A DNA stretch of 64,000 nucleotides from Methyloversatilis discipulorum (GTDB lineage: Bacteria; Pseudomonadota; Gammaproteobacteria; Burkholderiales; Rhodocyclaceae): positions 3,162,001 through 3,226,000 of the forward strand of contig NZ_ARVV01000001.1 in assembly GCF_000385375.1 (NCBI RefSeq). Reading direction: 5' to 3'. Shown here one piece after another: positions 37,398-46,608 of this stretch (positions within the stretch are counted from its first letter, which is position 1; each line of letters opens with the position of its first letter). The notes under the pieces were generated by a model. It did no database searches, had not been told where the DNA came from, and saw only the letters and a program-made list of their open reading frames with translations. The position numbers and the translations under genes were made by a program.

Positions 37398-38429
37398 TCA
37401 GTTCGCGAACGAGCGCGACAGCTCGACCAGCTTGTCGAGACGCTGCCGCGCCGCGCCGGATTCAATGGCTTCGCGCGCCCGATCGACGCCGTCGCGCAGG
37501 CTGTCCGCCACGCCCGACACATAGAGGCTCGCGCCGGCATTGAGCAGCACGATGTCGCGCGCCGGCGCGAGCGTGCCGTCAAGTGCGGCCAGCAGCATGT
37601 CGCGCGAGGCCTGCACATCGGCTACGCGCAGCGTGTCGAGCGCGTGCACCGTCAGCCCGAAGTCCGACGGATGCACGGTGTATTCCTTCACCTCGCCGTC
37701 GCGCAGTTCGCCGACGAAGGTGTCGCCGCTGATCGACAGTTCGTCCAGCCCGTCGCGGCCATGCACCACCATCACGTTGCGCGAGCCCAGCTCCTTCAGC
37801 ACGCGCGCCAGGATGCCGACCAGGTCGGCGTGGAACACGCCCATCACCTGGTTGGCCGCGCCGGCCGGATTGGTCAGCGGACCGAGGATGTTGAACATGG
37901 TGCGCACGCCCAGCTCGCGCCGCACCGGTGCGGCGTGCTTCATCGCGCTGTGGTGGTTGGGCGCGAACATGAAACCGACGCCCACCTGTTCGATGCAGGT
38001 CGAAACCTGGGCCGGCGTCAGGTTCAGATTGACGCCCAGAGCCTCCAGCACGTCGGCCGAACCGCTCTGCGACGAACTGGCGCGCCCGCCGTGCTTGGCC
38101 ACGCGCGCACCGGCCGCCGCGGCGACGAACATCGACGCGGTGGAAATGTTGAAGGTGTGCGCACCGTCGCCGCCGGTGCCGCAGGTGTCGACCAGAGTCT
38201 GGGTGTTGTCCACCGGCACCTTCATCGACAGTTCGCGCATCACCATCGCCGCGGCAGCGATCTCGCCCACCGTTTCCTTCTTCACGCGCAGACCGATCAG
38301 GATGGCGGCGATCAGCGTCGGCGACACCTCGCCGGTCATGATCTGGCGCATCAGCGCGGTCATTTCGTCGCGGAAGATTTCGCGGTGCTCGATCACTCGC
38401 TCGAGCGCCTGTTTCGGGGTGAACGTCAT
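37398..38429 (-). CDS. trpD: Anthranilate phosphoribosyltransferase
   Basis: This 343-residue enzyme joins anthranilate to PRPP. It has the family motifs [38 protein letters not shown] split as [12 protein letters not shown] and ADVLEALG, and [12 protein letters not shown]. The ATG at 38,429 overlaps the trpG stop by four bases (ATGA), showing translational coupling. The open frame extends further upstream but only within trpG. Confidence 0.98.
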   Translation of the reverse strand: MTFTPKQALERVIEHREIFRDEMTALMRQIMTGEVSPTLIAAILIGLRVKKETVGEIAAAAMVMRELSMKVPVDNTQTLVDTCGTGGDGAHTFNISTASMFVAAAAGARVAKHGGRASSSQSGSADVLEALGVNLNLTPAQVSTCIEQVGVGFMFAPNHHSAMKHAAPVRRELGVRTMFNILGPLTNPAGAANQVMGVFHADLVGILARVLKELGSRNVMVVHGRDGLDELSISGDTFVGELRDGEVKEYTVHPSDFGLTVHALDTLRVADVQASRDMLLAALDGTLAPARDIVLLNAGASLYVSGVADSLRDGVDRAREAIESGAARQRLDKLVELSRSFAN

Positions 38430-39004
38430 GCGCCGGCCCTCCACTCGTCGAGGAAGTTCTTCAGCATCTGGTGACCGTGCTCGGTCAGGATGGATTCCGG
38501 ATGGAACTGCACGCCTTCGATCGCCAGCGTCTTGTGCCGCATGCCCATGATTTCGCCGTCGTCGGTCCAGGCGGTCACTTCCAGGCAGTCCGGCAGCGTG
38601 TCGCGCGACACCGCCAGCGAGTGGTAGCGGATGGCGGTGAAGGGGTTGGGCAGGCCGCGGAACATGCCCTTGTCCAGATGGTGGATGGCGGCGGTCTTGC
38701 CGTGCATCACCACCTTGGCGTGCACCACGTCGCCGCCGAAGGCCGCGCCTATGCTCTGGTGGCCGAGGCAGACGCCGAGGATGGGGTACTTGCCGGCAAA
38801 GGCCTTGATCAGTGGCACCGACACCCCCGCCTCGTTGGGCGAACAAGGGCCGGGCGACACCACGATGTGGTCCGGCTTCAGCGCGTCTATCTGTTCAAGC
38901 GTGATCTCGTCATTGCGGAACACGCGAACGTCCTCACCGAGTTCGCCGAAGTACTGCACGAGGTTGTAGGTGAAGGAGTCGTAATTGTCGATCATCAACA
39001 GCAT
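38426..39004 (-). CDS. trpG: Anthranilate synthase glutamine amidotransferase subunit
   Basis: This 192-residue class I glutamine amidotransferase has [18 protein letters not shown], the nucleophile Cys in [12 protein letters not shown] and the His-Glu pair in [14 protein letters not shown]. It supplies ammonia to the chorismate-binding subunit TrpE and may also serve PabB. trpE, usually just upstream in betaproteobacteria, is not present here: the next gene upstream is an unrelated ATPase. Confidence 0.98.
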   Translation of the reverse strand: MLLMIDNYDSFTYNLVQYFGELGEDVRVFRNDEITLEQIDALKPDHIVVSPGPCSPNEAGVSVPLIKAFAGKYPILGVCLGHQSIGAAFGGDVVHAKVVMHGKTAAIHHLDKGMFRGLPNPFTAIRYHSLAVSRDTLPDCLEVTAWTDDGEIMGMRHKTLAIEGVQFHPESILTEHGHQMLKNFLDEWRAGA

Positions 39005-39268
39005 GGTGGCTTCTTCCGATGGCCGTGTTTCGGAGCATTCTCAACCTTCGCGGCATCCGGCGCACGGACAGATACGGCCGGCGACGACGGGCGGATGGTG
39101 AAGGGAGGGCTGGGGCGCACGCAGGGCGTGCCGGGAGGGCGGTTCAGGCGGCAGGCTTGCGCCAACGCAGGCCGGAATACGGAGCAGGAATGATGATCGT
39201 CGGGCGCATGCCGCGGATTATGGCGTGCGGCGTGGCCTTGTACAAGGCGGCGCCACAGCTTCGCCCGC
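39005..39268. other. Intergenic region upstream of trpG, 264 bases
   Basis: It should hold the trpG promoter. I see no trpE remnant I can defend. A short minus-strand reading frame ending GLRWRKPAA (about 39,140-39,210) is present, but nothing supports translation. I found no attenuator hairpin or Trp-rich leader. Confidence 0.5.
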
Positions 39269-40732
39269 CTACATGTCCGCCGTCAGATCGCGCAAGCTCT
39301 GGACGGTCACGCCTGCAACCTGCAGATTGGCGCTCAGCACCGGATCGACCTCGGGAGCGATCGCCACGTACTCGACCGTCCAGCCAGCGAAACGCGGGTG
39401 CGCCTGCAGAAACCGCCCGGCGCTGGTCCGTAGCCCCTCGACCGAGGCGAGCAAGCGTAGCGGGTTGCGTTTGCACGAGCCAAAACGGATACGGCATTCA
39501 TCCTCGTTGATCGCGACCAGATCGATTTCGACGTCCGATCGGTCCCAGTAGCCCTGGATACGCTCGCTCAGCGGGAAATCGCCCATGCCACGACGGCTGC
39601 GTTCTTCGTATATCTGACCGACCAGATCTTCGAGCGCATGGCCTTCGACCTCCGCGAGCCGCTCGTCGGCCTGATCGATCAGGCCCTCGACCGGTCGGAA
39701 TGCGACGGCAGACACCGGGCGCTGCAGGGCCGACAGCCAGGCGCGAAGGAAATTGTCGCGGATGTAGTAGCGGCCGCTTCGCGCCCTCGGCGGGGCGAAT
39801 ATGGGCAGACGCCGCTCTATCATGCGATAGCGCTCGGACAGTATCTTCAGATAGCCGCCGACCTGACGCACCTCGCCGGGGCCGGACAGATCCGCCATCG
39901 CCGCCTCGATGTCGGCGTTGGTGCATCCGGGGTGCTTCGCCAGGAACTGCAGAACCATGTCGTAACGGCCGCGCAGCTCGCGCAGGAACCAGTTGTCGGC
40001 CTCGTTGCGCAACGGCGATGAACTGGAAAAGAACAGGCTGCGCAGCACTGTCCTCCGGTCCGCTCCCAGAACGCCCTGCTCGAACGCATCGCGATAGAAC
40101 TTCGGCACGCCCTCGAACAGATTCCACAGGAAGAGCAGGCGCCAGGGATCGTCATCGGAATGTGCACGCAGGATTTCCAGCACCGATGCGATATCGAGGT
40201 GCCCCAGTTCCAGTGTGTCCGTCGTCCGGTTGAATAAGGGCGCGTCCCTGTCCTCGAGCAGGGCCGTCATTTCTGCGTGCAGGGAGCCGAGCACGATCAG
40301 GCCGCCGGGCACATCGGCCGCTTTCGCGGCCAGGCGGTCGACCTCAGCCTGCAGCAGCGAGCAGAAGTCGGCGAGCTGCTTGCGATGGAAATACTGAAAC
40401 TCGTCGAGAGCGACGACGAAACCCTCTTCCGCAAGTCGTCCGATCAGCAGGGCCAGCTCGCCAAGGCTGGTCACCCGCCCTTCGATGCCGAAGGTTTCGA
40501 GATAGCCGTTGCACGCGGCCACCACGCCAGCCGGGTCCGAGTCGGGAATTTGGATGTACAGCGTCCGTGCGACGCCAGCGGCGCGCAAGGCTTCCTGTAT
40601 CAGAGCCGTCTTGCCGATGCGACGACGCCCTGAAATCTGCAGGAAGAACCAGCGGCGGCGTTCGAGAATGCTCTGCATCTGCTGCAGCTCGGCTCGACGC
40701 CCGTAAAACGACCATGCCGTCCGAACGCTCAT
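39269..40732 (-). CDS. AAA-type ATPase with C-terminal nuclease-like (DUF234-type) region
   Basis: This 487-residue protein has a Walker A motif GRRRIGKTAL near residue 40, a Walker B-like VVALDEFQYF near 110 and a winged-helix-like middle section (CTNADIEAAMADLSGPG). The C-terminal part (DVEIDLVAINEDECRIRFGSCK) resembles the DUF234/PD-(D/E)xK-like end of archaeal-type ATPases, with Cys-Lys in the usual E-x-K place. Such genes spread horizontally and their role is poorly known. The ATG at 40,732 follows an AT-rich promoter zone unlike its surroundings. Confidence 0.78.
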   Translation of the reverse strand: MSVRTAWSFYGRRAELQQMQSILERRRWFFLQISGRRRIGKTALIQEALRAAGVARTLYIQIPDSDPAGVVAACNGYLETFGIEGRVTSLGELALLIGRLAEEGFVVALDEFQYFHRKQLADFCSLLQAEVDRLAAKAADVPGGLIVLGSLHAEMTALLEDRDAPLFNRTTDTLELGHLDIASVLEILRAHSDDDPWRLLFLWNLFEGVPKFYRDAFEQGVLGADRRTVLRSLFFSSSSPLRNEADNWFLRELRGRYDMVLQFLAKHPGCTNADIEAAMADLSGPGEVRQVGGYLKILSERYRMIERRLPIFAPPRARSGRYYIRDNFLRAWLSALQRPVSAVAFRPVEGLIDQADERLAEVEGHALEDLVGQIYEERSRRGMGDFPLSERIQGYWDRSDVEIDLVAINEDECRIRFGSCKRNPLRLLASVEGLRTSAGRFLQAHPRFAGWTVEYVAIAPEVDPVLSANLQVAGVTVQSLRDLTADM

Positions 40733-40851
40733 GTCCAAGGTCGAAAACTTAATATAAAAGTTTTTACCTTAACGGAAGGTGCAATTCAACCCCTTGTTTT
40801 ATTGAACGAACTCGGCATTCTCATAAACACAAACGCCCGCCTCACCCTGTT
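40733..40851. other. AT-rich intergenic region at ATPase start
   Basis: A stretch of low GC (roughly 40,740-40,800) stands out from the high-GC neighbourhood. It probably holds the ATPase promoter (minus-strand TATATT at about 40,754). It also includes the end of the GntR gene unit. I see no repeat or attachment site. Confidence 0.45.
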
Positions 40852-41535
40852 TCATTGCACCGGTTGTGCCGCCAGCTGCCTGACCGACGCCACCAGGTCG
40901 GTGAAGCGCTCGCCCTGCACCTGGATGTGACCACGGATGCGGTCGGCGGCCAGGTCGCCATCGCCGGCGACGATGGCGTCGACGATGGACTGGTGCTCCG
41001 AATAGGAAACCTTCATCCGGTTGCGCACGCGCAGCTGCAGCCGGCGGTAGGGACGCAGCCGGCGGTGCAGGCTGATCGCCTGTTCGGCGAGGAAGCCGTT
41101 GTGGCTCGCCATATAGATATTGCGGTGGAACTGCTCGTTGAGCCAGTAGTAGGCGTCCGGGTTGTCGGCGTCGCGCGCCGCCTCGCAGGCCTGGTGCGCC
41201 GCCCGCAGCGACGCGATCTCGTCCTCGGTGATGCGGCGCGCCGCCAGCCGCGCGCACATCGCCTCCAGTTCCGCCATCACATCGAACATTTCGCACAGGC
41301 GGTGTGGCTCGATCTCCGCCACCACTGCGCCGCGCCGCGGGCGCGTGTCGACCAGCCCGGCCGACGCCAGCTGGATCAGCGCCTCACGTATCGGCGTGCG
41401 CGACACGCCGAACTCCGCCGCCAGCTCCTGCTCGTCGAGCCGGGCGCCGGGACGCAGCGCGCCAGTGACGATCTGTTCCTCGATCTTTTCGCACAGCTGT
41501 TCGGACAGGCGCAGTGGCGCCGGGGCGTGATCCAT
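40852..41535 (-). CDS. GntR/FCD-family regulator, probable repressor of the malonate operon (MdcY-like)
   Basis: This 227-residue protein has an N-terminal winged-helix GntR domain (about 10-75; LDEQELAAEFGVSRTPIREAL) and a C-terminal FCD domain (about 85-215) with candidate metal ligands in FHRNIYMASHNG and the EHQSIVDAI segment. It is divergent from the TRAP-mdc genes. MdcY of Acinetobacter is a GntR-type malonate decarboxylase repressor, and rhizobial MatR is a relative. The ATG at 41,535 has AAGGAG upstream; an ATG six codons earlier has none. Malonate or malonyl-CoA is the likely ligand. Confidence 0.88.
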   Translation of the reverse strand: MDHAPAPLRLSEQLCEKIEEQIVTGALRPGARLDEQELAAEFGVSRTPIREALIQLASAGLVDTRPRRGAVVAEIEPHRLCEMFDVMAELEAMCARLAARRITEDEIASLRAAHQACEAARDADNPDAYYWLNEQFHRNIYMASHNGFLAEQAISLHRRLRPYRRLQLRVRNRMKVSYSEHQSIVDAIVAGDGDLAADRIRGHIQVQGERFTDLVASVRQLAAQPVQ

Positions 41536-41575
41536 GTGGGGCTCCTTGCTCATTACAAAAAAGTATAGACAAAGC

Positions 41576-41604
41576 TTGACTCTGAATACACCGAATCCTA
41601 TCGT
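41576..41604 (+). promoter_or_regulatory. Sigma-70 type promoter of dctPQM-mdcACDEGBH
   Basis: -35 box TTGACT (41,576-41,581) and -10 box TATCGT (41,599-41,604) are separated by 17 bases. The palindromic operator overlaps the -10 box. The dctP ATG lies about 130 bases downstream. Confidence 0.65.
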
Positions 41605-41613
41605 GTATACACG
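41602..41613. promoter_or_regulatory. Palindromic operator for the GntR/FCD regulator
   Basis: CGTGTATACACG is a perfect 12-base palindrome. Its TGTATACA core is the one I recall for MdcY (ATTGTATACAAT) and MatR (TTGTATACAA). It overlaps the mdc -10 box, so bound repressor would block transcription. A half-similar AGTATAGAC lies at 41,562-41,570, near the regulator's own start. Confidence 0.75.
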
Positions 41614-41732
41614 TTTGACTTTTCTACATACATGAACTGATCTGACGTATCCGCCGCGAAGGAGCCCCCAGCGAACAGAACAAGGGGGTGCGGCATCACC
41701 ACCATGCATCCAATCGACTGGAGGAGACTTGC

Positions 41733-42773
41733 ATGAAATCCCAGCGCCGTTCCGTCCTGCGCGGCTTTGTCGCGACCACCCTTTCCGCATCCCTGCTGGC
41801 CATCGGCCTGGGCGCAGCCCAGCCTGCGCTTGCCCAGACCACCCTGAAGCTGTCGCACCAGTTCCCTGCATCCACCACACCCGACGGTGACTTCCGCGAC
41901 CGGCTCGCCAAGCAGTTTGCCGCCGAAGTCGAGAAGCGCACCCAGGGTCAGGTCAAGATCACCGTCTATCCCGGCAATTCGCTGATGAAGACCAACACCC
42001 AGTTCGGCGCGCTGCGCAAGGGCGTGCTGGACATGTCGGTCCTTCCGCTGGCCTACGGCGGCGGCGAAGTGCCGGAAGTGAACCTGACGCTGATGCCGGC
42101 GCTGATCACCTCCTACGAGCAGGGCCTGCGCTGGCGCACCTCGCCCATCGGCCAGCGGCTCGAAAAGCATCTGGAAGAGAAGGGCATGAAGATCCTGACC
42201 TGGGTGTGGCAGGCCGGCGGCATCGCCTCGGCCGGACAGCCCATGGTCACCCCGGCAGACGTGAAGGGCAGCAAGTTCCGGGGCGGCAGCCGCGAAATGG
42301 ACGTGATGCTGAAGGAAGCCGGCGCCGCCATCACCAACGTGCCGTCGAACGAGATCTACAGCGGCATGCAGTCCAAGGTGCTCGACGCCGCTCTGACCTC
42401 CTCCACCTCGCACATCAGCTTCCGCCTGTACGAAACGTCGAAGTCCTTCACCACCGGTCGCGATCACAGCTTCTGGTACATGTTCGAGCCGCTGCTCATT
42501 TCGATGAACACCTTCAACAAGCTCACGCCCGAACAGCAGAAGGTGCTGGTCGAGGTCGGCCTGAGCCTGGAGAAGTTCGCGATGGAAGAGGCGAAGAAGG
42601 ACGACGAGCGCGCCGCCGAAGTGTTCGCCAAGGCCGGCATCAAGGTGGTGGACATGGACGAGGCCGCGTTCAACCAGTGGCGCGCGCTCGCCCAGAAGAC
42701 CTCGTGGAAGGACTTTGCCGAGAAAGTGAAGGACGGCAAGACCTGGATGGACATGGCCACTTCGGTCAAGTAA
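41733..42773 (+). CDS. dctP: TRAP transporter substrate-binding protein DctP, probably for malonate
   Basis: This 346-residue periplasmic binding protein has a signal peptide (RRSVLRGFVATTLSASLL, ending ALAQ near 37) and DctP-family motifs, TLKLSHQFPAST and the conserved Arg in KGSKFRGGSREMDV. TRAP binding proteins use that Arg to hold a carboxylate, which fits malonate. The ATG at 41,733 follows GGAGGAG. It is the first gene of the transporter-decarboxylase run, and its position in front of mdc genes is the main evidence for the substrate. Confidence 0.93.
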   Translation: MKSQRRSVLRGFVATTLSASLLAIGLGAAQPALAQTTLKLSHQFPASTTPDGDFRDRLAKQFAAEVEKRTQGQVKITVYPGNSLMKTNTQFGALRKGVLDMSVLPLAYGGGEVPEVNLTLMPALITSYEQGLRWRTSPIGQRLEKHLEEKGMKILTWVWQAGGIASAGQPMVTPADVKGSKFRGGSREMDVMLKEAGAAITNVPSNEIYSGMQSKVLDAALTSSTSHISFRLYETSKSFTTGRDHSFWYMFEPLLISMNTFNKLTPEQQKVLVEVGLSLEKFAMEEAKKDDERAAEVFAKAGIKVVDMDEAAFNQWRALAQKTSWKDFAEKVKDGKTWMDMATSVK

Positions 42774-42800
42774 CGCGACCGGCCTGGGGAGGGTTCCATC

Positions 42801-43283
42801 ATGTTCTCGCTGATTGCCGGCGCGCTGCGCCGGTTCAACCGGCTTGCCGCCTATCTGTCGGGCGCCGTCATCATCGTGGCGGCCGGCATCCTGGTGTGGC
42901 AGGTCGCGGTGCGCTACTGGCTCAAGTGGCCCACAGACTGGGAAATCGAGCTATGCGTCATGCTGCTCATCATTTCCACCTTCATGAGTGCGGCCCACAC
43001 CCAGGCCGAACGCGGCCATGTGGCGATCGACCTGCTCGACACCATGCTGCCCGCCGGTATCAACCGGCTGCGGCAGCGGCTGGCCGACGTACTCACCTTC
43101 GCCTTCTGCGGCTTCGTCGCCTTCAACGCCTGGGAGTTCTTTCACGAGGCCTGGGCCGACGGCAAGACCAGTCCCTCGCTGTGGGGCCCGAAGCTGTGGA
43201 TTCCGTATCTCTTCGTCGCGCTCGGCATGACCACGCTGACACTCGAACTGGCGCTGCAGACGCTGCGCCGCAAGGAGGCCTGA
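42801..43283 (+). CDS. dctQ: TRAP transporter small permease DctQ
   Basis: This 160-residue protein has four membrane segments and the DctQ pattern around WQVAVRYWLKWPTDWEIEL and ERGHVAIDLL. It supports the large permease in sodium- or proton-driven uptake. It starts after GGGAGGG and lies one base before dctM. Confidence 0.93.
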   Translation: MFSLIAGALRRFNRLAAYLSGAVIIVAAGILVWQVAVRYWLKWPTDWEIELCVMLLIISTFMSAAHTQAERGHVAIDLLDTMLPAGINRLRQRLADVLTFAFCGFVAFNAWEFFHEAWADGKTSPSLWGPKLWIPYLFVALGMTTLTLELALQTLRRKEA

Positions 43284-43284
43284 C

Positions 43285-44634
43285 ATGGACATGCTCACGC
43301 TGTCTCTGCTGTTCGCCGTCGCCACCTTCGTCGGCCTGTTCTCGGGCATGCCGATCGCTTTCGCGCTCGGTGGCGTGGCCCTGCTGTTCATGCTGTTCTT
43401 CATGCCGCTGTCGTCGCTGGCGCTGGTGACCGAAACCATCTACGCCGAACTCGACAACTTCACGCTGCTCACCATCCCGCTGTTCGTGCTGATGGGCGCG
43501 GCGATCGGCAAGTCGCGCGCCGGCGAAGACCTCTACGCATCGCTGAACCGCTGGCTCTACCGCGTACCGGGCGGCCTCGGTGTCGCCAACACGCTGGCCT
43601 GTTCGGTGTTCTCGGCGATGTGCGGCTCCAGCCCGGCGACCTGCTCGGCCATCGGCAGCTCGGGCATTCCGCAGATGCGCAGCCGCGGCTACTCGGATGG
43701 CCTGTCCACCGGCCTGATCGCCGCCGGCGGCACGCTGGGCATCCTGATCCCGCCCAGCCTGACGCTCATCCTGTACGGCCTGGCCACCGAACAGTCGATC
43801 GGCAAGCTGTTCATGGCCGGTGTCGGCCCGGGCCTGCTGCTGACGCTGCTGTTCGCGCTCTACGTCATGTGGCGCTACAAGAAGGAAAAGGCGCAGGCGC
43901 GCGCGTCGGCCGACGCCGGTGGCGACGGTTCGCACGCGCTGCTGCAGGAGGAGCATTACAGCTGGGCGGAACGTCTGGAATCGCTGCCGCGCTTCGCGCC
44001 CTTCCTCGCCGTCATCGCCATCGTCATGATCGCGCTGTACGGCGGCTGGGCGACGCCGTCGGAAGTGGCCGGTATCGGCGCCTTCTTCTCGCTGCTGATG
44101 GTGATGACCATCTACAAGTGCTACCGCTGGGCCGACCTGAAGGTCATCCTGAACGGCACGGTGAAGGAAAGCTGCATGATCATGATGATCATCGGCATGT
44201 CCTTCCTCTACACCTGGGTGATGAGCAATCTGAACATTACCCAGGAAGCGGCACAGTGGCTTGTGACGCTGCCGATAGGCAAGTGGGGCTTCTTCCTCGC
44301 GGTGTGCGTGCTGCTGCTGGTGCTCGGCTTTTTCCTGCCGCCGGTGGCCATCATCCTGATGGTGACGCCCATCATCCTGCCGGCGCTGAATACGCACGGC
44401 TTCGACCTGATCTGGTTCGGCGTCATCATGACCATCATGCTGGAAGCCGGTCTGGTCACGCCGCCGGTCGGGCTGAACCTGTTCGTCATCAACGGCATCG
44501 CACCCGACATCCCGCTCAAGGCCATCATGAAGGGCGTGCTGCCCTTCATCTGGCTCATGCTGCTGGCGGTGCTGCTGCTGTGCCTGATGCCGGGCATCGC
44601 GATGTGGCTGCCCGACCACTACCAGGGGAGCTGA
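43285..44634 (+). CDS. dctM: TRAP transporter large permease DctM
   Basis: This 449-residue protein has about twelve membrane segments and the DctM signatures GMPIAFALGG, FTLLTIPLFVLMGA, SVFSAMCGSSPATCSAIG and GILIPPSLTLILYG. It is the transport core of the TRAP system. A cytoplasmic loop near residues 195-235 is charged. It ends two bases before mdcA. Confidence 0.95.
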   Translation: MDMLTLSLLFAVATFVGLFSGMPIAFALGGVALLFMLFFMPLSSLALVTETIYAELDNFTLLTIPLFVLMGAAIGKSRAGEDLYASLNRWLYRVPGGLGVANTLACSVFSAMCGSSPATCSAIGSSGIPQMRSRGYSDGLSTGLIAAGGTLGILIPPSLTLILYGLATEQSIGKLFMAGVGPGLLLTLLFALYVMWRYKKEKAQARASADAGGDGSHALLQEEHYSWAERLESLPRFAPFLAVIAIVMIALYGGWATPSEVAGIGAFFSLLMVMTIYKCYRWADLKVILNGTVKESCMIMMIIGMSFLYTWVMSNLNITQEAAQWLVTLPIGKWGFFLAVCVLLLVLGFFLPPVAIILMVTPIILPALNTHGFDLIWFGVIMTIMLEAGLVTPPVGLNLFVINGIAPDIPLKAIMKGVLPFIWLMLLAVLLLCLMPGIAMWLPDHYQGS

Positions 44635-44636
44635 AG

Positions 44637-46280
44637 ATGGGCGCGCCCTGGAATCAACGTGCGGCGCGCCGGGCGCGCCGGCTCGAACGGCTGGCGCCGC
44701 TCACCCGCGGCCGCCAGATCGCCGCGGCCGACATCGTCGCCGCGCTGGAAGCGGCGATCGAGCCGGGCGACCGCGTCTGCCTCGAAGGCAACAACCAGAA
44801 ACAGGCCGACTTCCTCGCCGAATCGCTGGCCGACTGCTCGCCCGAGCGCCTGCACGATCTGCACATGGTGCAGTCGGTGCTGGCGCTGCCGGCGCACATC
44901 GACGTGTTCGAGCGCGGCATCGCGAACCGGCTCGACTTCTCGTTCTCCGGCCCGCAGGCGAACAGGCTGGCACGGCTGGTCGAGGAACGGCGCATCGCCA
45001 TCGGCGCCATCCACACCTACCTCGAACTGTTCGGCCGCTACTTCGTCGATCTCACCCCCGACGTGTGCCTGATCGCCGCGCAGGCGGCGGACGCCGACGG
45101 CAACCTCTACCTCGGCCCGAACACCGAGGACACGCCGGCCATCGTCGAGGCGACCGCCTTCCGCCACGGCCTCGTCATCGCGCAGGTGAACGAAAAGCTG
45201 GATCGCCTGCCGCGCGTCGACATCCCGGCCGACTGGACCGACGCCTTCGTGGTCGCGCCGCGGCCCAACTACATCGAGCCGCTGTTCACCCGCGACCCGG
45301 CACAGATCACCGAAATCCAGGTGCTGATGGCGATGATGGCGATCAAGGGCATCTACGCCGAGTACGGCGTGCAGCGCCTGAATCACGGCATCGGCTTCGA
45401 CACCGCGGCGATCGAACTGCTGCTGCCCACCTACGCCGAATCGCTGGGCCTGCGCGGCAGGATCTGCAGCCACTGGGCACTGAACCCGCACCCGACGCTG
45501 ATCCCGGCGATCGAGGCGGGCTTCGTCAAATCGGTGCACAGCTTCGGCTCCGAAGTCGGCATGGAGAACTACGTCGCCGCCCGCTCCGACGTGTTCTTCA
45601 CCGGCCGTGACGGCAGCATGCGGTCCAACCGCGCCTTCTGCCAGACCGCCGGCCTCTACGCCTGCGACATGTTCATCGGCTCGACGCTGCAGATCGACCT
45701 CGCCGGCAACAGTTCGACCGCCACGCTGGGCCGCATCGCCGGCTTCGGCGGCGCGCCGAACATGGGTTCGGATGCACGCGGGCGGCGCCACGCCAGTCCG
45801 GCCTGGCTGCGCGCCGGCCGCGAGCGCGCCGGCGACGCCATCGCCACGCGCGGCCAGAAGCTGGTGGTGCAAACGGTCGAAACCTTCCGCGAACACATGG
45901 CGCCGGCCTTCGTAGATCGGCTGGACGCCTGGCAGCTGATGGAGGACATGGGCATGGACCTGCCGCCTATCATGATCCACGGTGACGACGTGACCCACAT
46001 CGTGACCGAAGAGGGCATCGCCAACCTGCTGCTGTGCCGCAGCGCCGCCGAACGCGAACAGGCGATACGCGGTGTGGCCGGCTACACGCTGGTGGGCCGC
46101 GCGCGCGATGCGCGCATGGTCGAGAACCTGCGCGACCGCGGCGTCATCCGCCGCCCCGAAGACATCGGCATCGACAAGCGCGACGCCACACGCGACCTGC
46201 TCGCCGCACGCAGCATCAAGGATCTGGTGCGCGCCTCCGGCGGCCTGTACGACCCGCCGCGCCGCTTCCGCAACTGGTGA
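44637..46280 (+). CDS. mdcA: Malonate decarboxylase alpha subunit (acetyl-ACP:malonate ACP transferase)
   Basis: This 547-residue CoA-transferase-like protein exchanges acetate for malonate on the acyl carrier protein. Segments such as VCLEGNNQKQADFLAESL, EYGVQRLNHGIGFDTAAIE and SFGSEVGMENYVAARSDVFF are those of MdcA. It begins the mdcACDEGBH set and is two bases after dctM, so transport and breakdown are cotranscribed. Confidence 0.97.
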   Translation: MGAPWNQRAARRARRLERLAPLTRGRQIAAADIVAALEAAIEPGDRVCLEGNNQKQADFLAESLADCSPERLHDLHMVQSVLALPAHIDVFERGIANRLDFSFSGPQANRLARLVEERRIAIGAIHTYLELFGRYFVDLTPDVCLIAAQAADADGNLYLGPNTEDTPAIVEATAFRHGLVIAQVNEKLDRLPRVDIPADWTDAFVVAPRPNYIEPLFTRDPAQITEIQVLMAMMAIKGIYAEYGVQRLNHGIGFDTAAIELLLPTYAESLGLRGRICSHWALNPHPTLIPAIEAGFVKSVHSFGSEVGMENYVAARSDVFFTGRDGSMRSNRAFCQTAGLYACDMFIGSTLQIDLAGNSSTATLGRIAGFGGAPNMGSDARGRRHASPAWLRAGRERAGDAIATRGQKLVVQTVETFREHMAPAFVDRLDAWQLMEDMGMDLPPIMIHGDDVTHIVTEEGIANLLLCRSAAEREQAIRGVAGYTLVGRARDARMVENLRDRGVIRRPEDIGIDKRDATRDLLAARSIKDLVRASGGLYDPPRRFRNW

Positions 46281-46293
46281 CCGGAGACCCGAC

Positions 46294-46608
46294 ATGGAAC
46301 GTTTCACCCTTTCGTTGCCGAGTGCGCCCTGCGCGCGCGCTGACGCGGCCGCCGCGCTGTGCGGCGTCGTGTCCTCCGGCAATCTGGAAATCCTGGTCGA
46401 CCGCGGCAGCATGGCCGACCGCTGCGACATCGAAGTGAACACCTCTGCGCACGGCTTCCGCGACACCTGGGAGGCGGTGCTCGCCGACGCGGTCGCCCGT
46501 CACGCCGCCGGCGGCCTCGCGCTCGCGATCAACGACGCCGGCGCGACACCGGCCGTCGTTAGCCTGCGCCTCGACCAGGCGCTGGAAGCGCTGGAGGACC
46601 GCGCATGA
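46294..46608 (+). CDS. mdcC: Malonate decarboxylase acyl carrier protein (delta subunit)
   Basis: This 104-residue carrier has the MdcC pattern around VSSGNLEILVDR, where the Ser carries 2'-(5''-phosphoribosyl)-3'-dephospho-CoA as prosthetic group. Malonyl thioester forms on the thiol of that group and is decarboxylated. The ATG at 46,294 follows GGAG. Its TGA overlaps the mdcD start. Confidence 0.95.
   Translation: MERFTLSLPSAPCARADAAAALCGVVSSGNLEILVDRGSMADRCDIEVNTSAHGFRDTWEAVLADAVARHAAGGLALAINDAGATPAVVSLRLDQALEALEDRA

Noticed and set aside
39140..39210. Short minus-strand frame ending GLRWRKPAA as a trpE remnant or leader peptide
   Set aside because: It has no Trp pair followed by an attenuator and no match to the end of TrpE that I can defend.
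41614..41644. A second promoter starting at TTGACT (41,615) for dctP
   Set aside because: No acceptable -10 box follows at 16-18 bases; the upstream promoter is far better.
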